DNA of 64,000 bases. It comes from Chondrus crispus (Eukaryota > Rhodophyta > Florideophyceae > Gigartinales > Gigartinaceae). The stretch spans positions 182,793 to 246,792 of the forward strand of contig NW_005178745.1 in the NCBI RefSeq assembly GCF_000350225.1, given 5' to 3'. A program made the position numbers and the translations under genes. Below are positions 62,891-64,000 of this stretch, piece by piece (the stretch's first letter is position 1; each line of letters starts with the position of its first letter). The notes beneath the pieces were generated by a model, which was given only the letters and a program-made list of their open reading frames with translations, was not told the DNA's origin and made no database searches.

Positions 62891-64000
62891 ACGCGGAAAT
62901 GGGTCCCCTTGCGAAGGTCGTCTGCGAATGCCTTCAGATTGTCCGTTACTGCCCTGAGTTCCAAAAAGGTGATGGGCTTTGTCCGCAGATGCGGATCCCA
63001 GAGTCCTTTTGCTTCCCAGACCCTTGGTTCCCCCATCCTGAGGTCGTGTCCCAGTGTCCCTCCCATCCCAATTGAGGTTGATGCATCGGAATGCATTGCC
63101 ATTGAGGCCGTTTGGTGATGGAGAGGGCGCGTAGACGGTGATTTGACCAGTTCTTTCCAATGTATCAGATCCCGGATGGCTGCGTGTTTGAGCTTCACGC
63201 GCCGCTTCGTTGGGCCCCGTAGTGAGTCGTACAGAGACCTGGTGTAGAAGCGGGCGAGCGGCATGGCCAGAGAACATGAGATGGCTACTCCGAGGAAGTG
63301 GCGTAACAAAGATGTTTCCACCAACCGACGGTTCTGTCGGGCTTGTTGTAGCAGTTTCCGAGCGATAGCCTGAATCTTCTGAATCCGTTTGTCCGTGATC
63401 CCGAACACTTGGGCCTTGGTGTCTATCACAAAACCGAGGTGGTCCAATCGTTGCGACCCGTCCCAGCAGCCTTTGCCTGGCTTTCTGCGAAGACCGGTTT
63501 TCTGCAGTAGTTGGTCCAGGAGCCGCTGGGCTCTTCGGAGTTCGGAGTGACCTTGAACAGCTACCAGAAAATCGTCCATGTACGGGTGGATGCGAAGATT
63601 GAGCCGGTCCCTGATGTACTCGACGAAAGGTCGCATGAACTTGACGAAGTAGAACGGAGATAGCTTCCATCCAAACGGTAGGGCGATACAGCGAAAGTAG
63701 CGTCCATCGATCCTGAAGAGAAACCAGTTGCGGATAGCCGGATGTAGCCTGAAATGATGGTACCCCTTCTCTATGTCGAACGAGAGCAGGTGGTCGTTCG
63801 GCTTGATTTCCAGAGCAAAGGATTCCAGTGTTTCCATTTTGACGGGAACAGACCGAAAGAGATCTGACTGTCGCTTGAGGTTGACGACCAATCGTCGCTT
63901 TTCCGTGCGCACGATGAAGGCGTTGGAGATAGGGAATCCTTGCTTGTTGAGGCGGTGAGCCTCTACCGGGGAGATTTCCTCGTAGATGCGGCGGCGCGTG
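62284..64000 (-). CDS. Unit 5 reverse transcriptase / RNase H, cut by the window end
   Basis: The frame is open to the last base. The visible part covers RT from before motif A to the stop, with YMDD and the RNase H residues intact. One private change is MPLARFY. gag and the next R, if present, lie beyond the window. Confidence 0.9.
   Translation of the reverse strand, partial: TRRRIYEEISPVEAHRLNKQGFPISNAFIVRTEKRRLVVNLKRQSDLFRSVPVKMETLESFALEIKPNDHLLSFDIEKGYHHFRLHPAIRNWFLFRIDGRYFRCIALPFGWKLSPFYFVKFMRPFVEYIRDRLNLRIHPYMDDFLVAVQGHSELRRAQRLLDQLLQKTGLRRKPGKGCWDGSQRLDHLGFVIDTKAQVFGITDKRIQKIQAIARKLLQQARQNRRLVETSLLRHFLGVAISCSLAMPLARFYTRSLYDSLRGPTKRRVKLKHAAIRDLIHWKELVKSPSTRPLHHQTASMAMHSDASTSIGMGGTLGHDLRMGEPRVWEAKGLWDPHLRTKPITFLELRAVTDNLKAFADDLRKGTHFRVWEDNQAVVHILNTMTTRSPALMKELRALHRVLLKLGISIESRYVPSAVNRFADRLSRLRSLDDWRINTRTIRALLREMDPTIDRFADQESTICRRFNSRYRSPGSSGIDALQQHWGQTINFWNPPLKLIPLVVEKIIQETAQGLLVTPWWPAQSWCRRLKEIGTFQLFQAPDVYLPPLWAPQHLPAPPWKIAIWTIRSSFR

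Larger units (their letters stand above)
42636..64000 (-). mobile_element. Head-to-tail array of a DIRS/PAT-like tyrosine-recombinase retroelement
   Basis: Five copies of a 460-bp repeat R start at 42,636, 47,165, 51,693, 56,222 and 60,751, giving periods of 4,529, 4,528, 4,529 and 4,529 bp. Between consecutive Rs lies the same 4,069-bp body with gag, RT/RNase H and tyrosine recombinase on the minus strand. Homology stops sharply at 42,636, exactly at the edge of R, so the array ends in a complete R. The right end lies outside the window. Units 1-4 differ by few bases. Unit 5 is visibly more diverged. No integrase or LTR with TG...CA ends is present. Confidence 0.93.

Noticed and set aside
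42636..64000. CRISPR array or satellite DNA as explanation for the regular repeats
   Set aside because: The period is 4.5 kb and each unit carries complete retroelement genes.

Overview
The window is nuclear DNA of a eukaryote. The most likely source is a multicellular red alga of the Chondrus type, but this is inference. The three recognisable host genes have long open frames with no intron (up to 3.8 kb). One encodes a probable plastid-targeted protein. The CLC transporter carries a Thr at the internal proton-gate position, as the structurally solved red-algal protein CmCLC does. Gene islands alternate with dense nested retroelements. Nothing looks bacterial or viral.

Positions 1-18,090 are a graveyard of Ty3/gypsy chromovirus pieces. 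They comprise a plus-strand pol end (RNase H tail, integrase, chromodomain; 1-1,937), two minus-strand gag/pol fragments (11,532-12,671 and 16,126-17,403), two related LTRs (10,943-11,531 and 15,498-16,125), a coiled-coil gag-like fragment, and about 8 kb of unexplained non-coding or repetitive DNA.

Positions 17,500-30,137 hold a broken pogo/Tigger-type DDE transposase gene. It is split by one complete, decayed 10.9-kb chromovirus (18,096-28,983) with both LTRs and a 5-bp target duplication, GTTAC. This chromovirus reads gag-protease-RT-RNase H-integrase-chromodomain on the minus strand. It also carries a roughly 840-codon antisense frame next to its 3' LTR. Related antisense frames sit at 14,174-15,442, also next to an LTR, and at 6,855-8,130. 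These look like one accessory gene family of red-algal chromoviruses.

Positions 30,958-40,196 are a host gene island: an E(z)-type SET histone methyltransferase (plus), a CLC chloride transporter (minus, convergent), a plastid membrane protein of the At5g03900 type (plus, divergent from CLC over a 640-bp promoter region with three ACACGTGT palindromes), and a small secreted Cys-rich protein (minus).

Positions 42,636-64,000 are a head-to-tail array of a DIRS/PAT-like tyrosine-recombinase retroelement. Four full units and the start of a fifth are present, with a 4,529-bp period, and the array runs off the right edge. Each unit is a 460-bp repeat R plus gag, RT/RNase H(/methyltransferase-like) and tyrosine recombinase, all on the minus strand. 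gag and RT are joined by an overlapping TAATG. The recombinase frame stays open across RT and gag. Every R carries a perfect 12-bp inverted repeat with a 4-bp spacer, built from a TGACTTGG core that occurs five times in R. The layout fits repeated site-specific integration of circular copies into a resident element, and this array is the best candidate for a poorly described system in the window.
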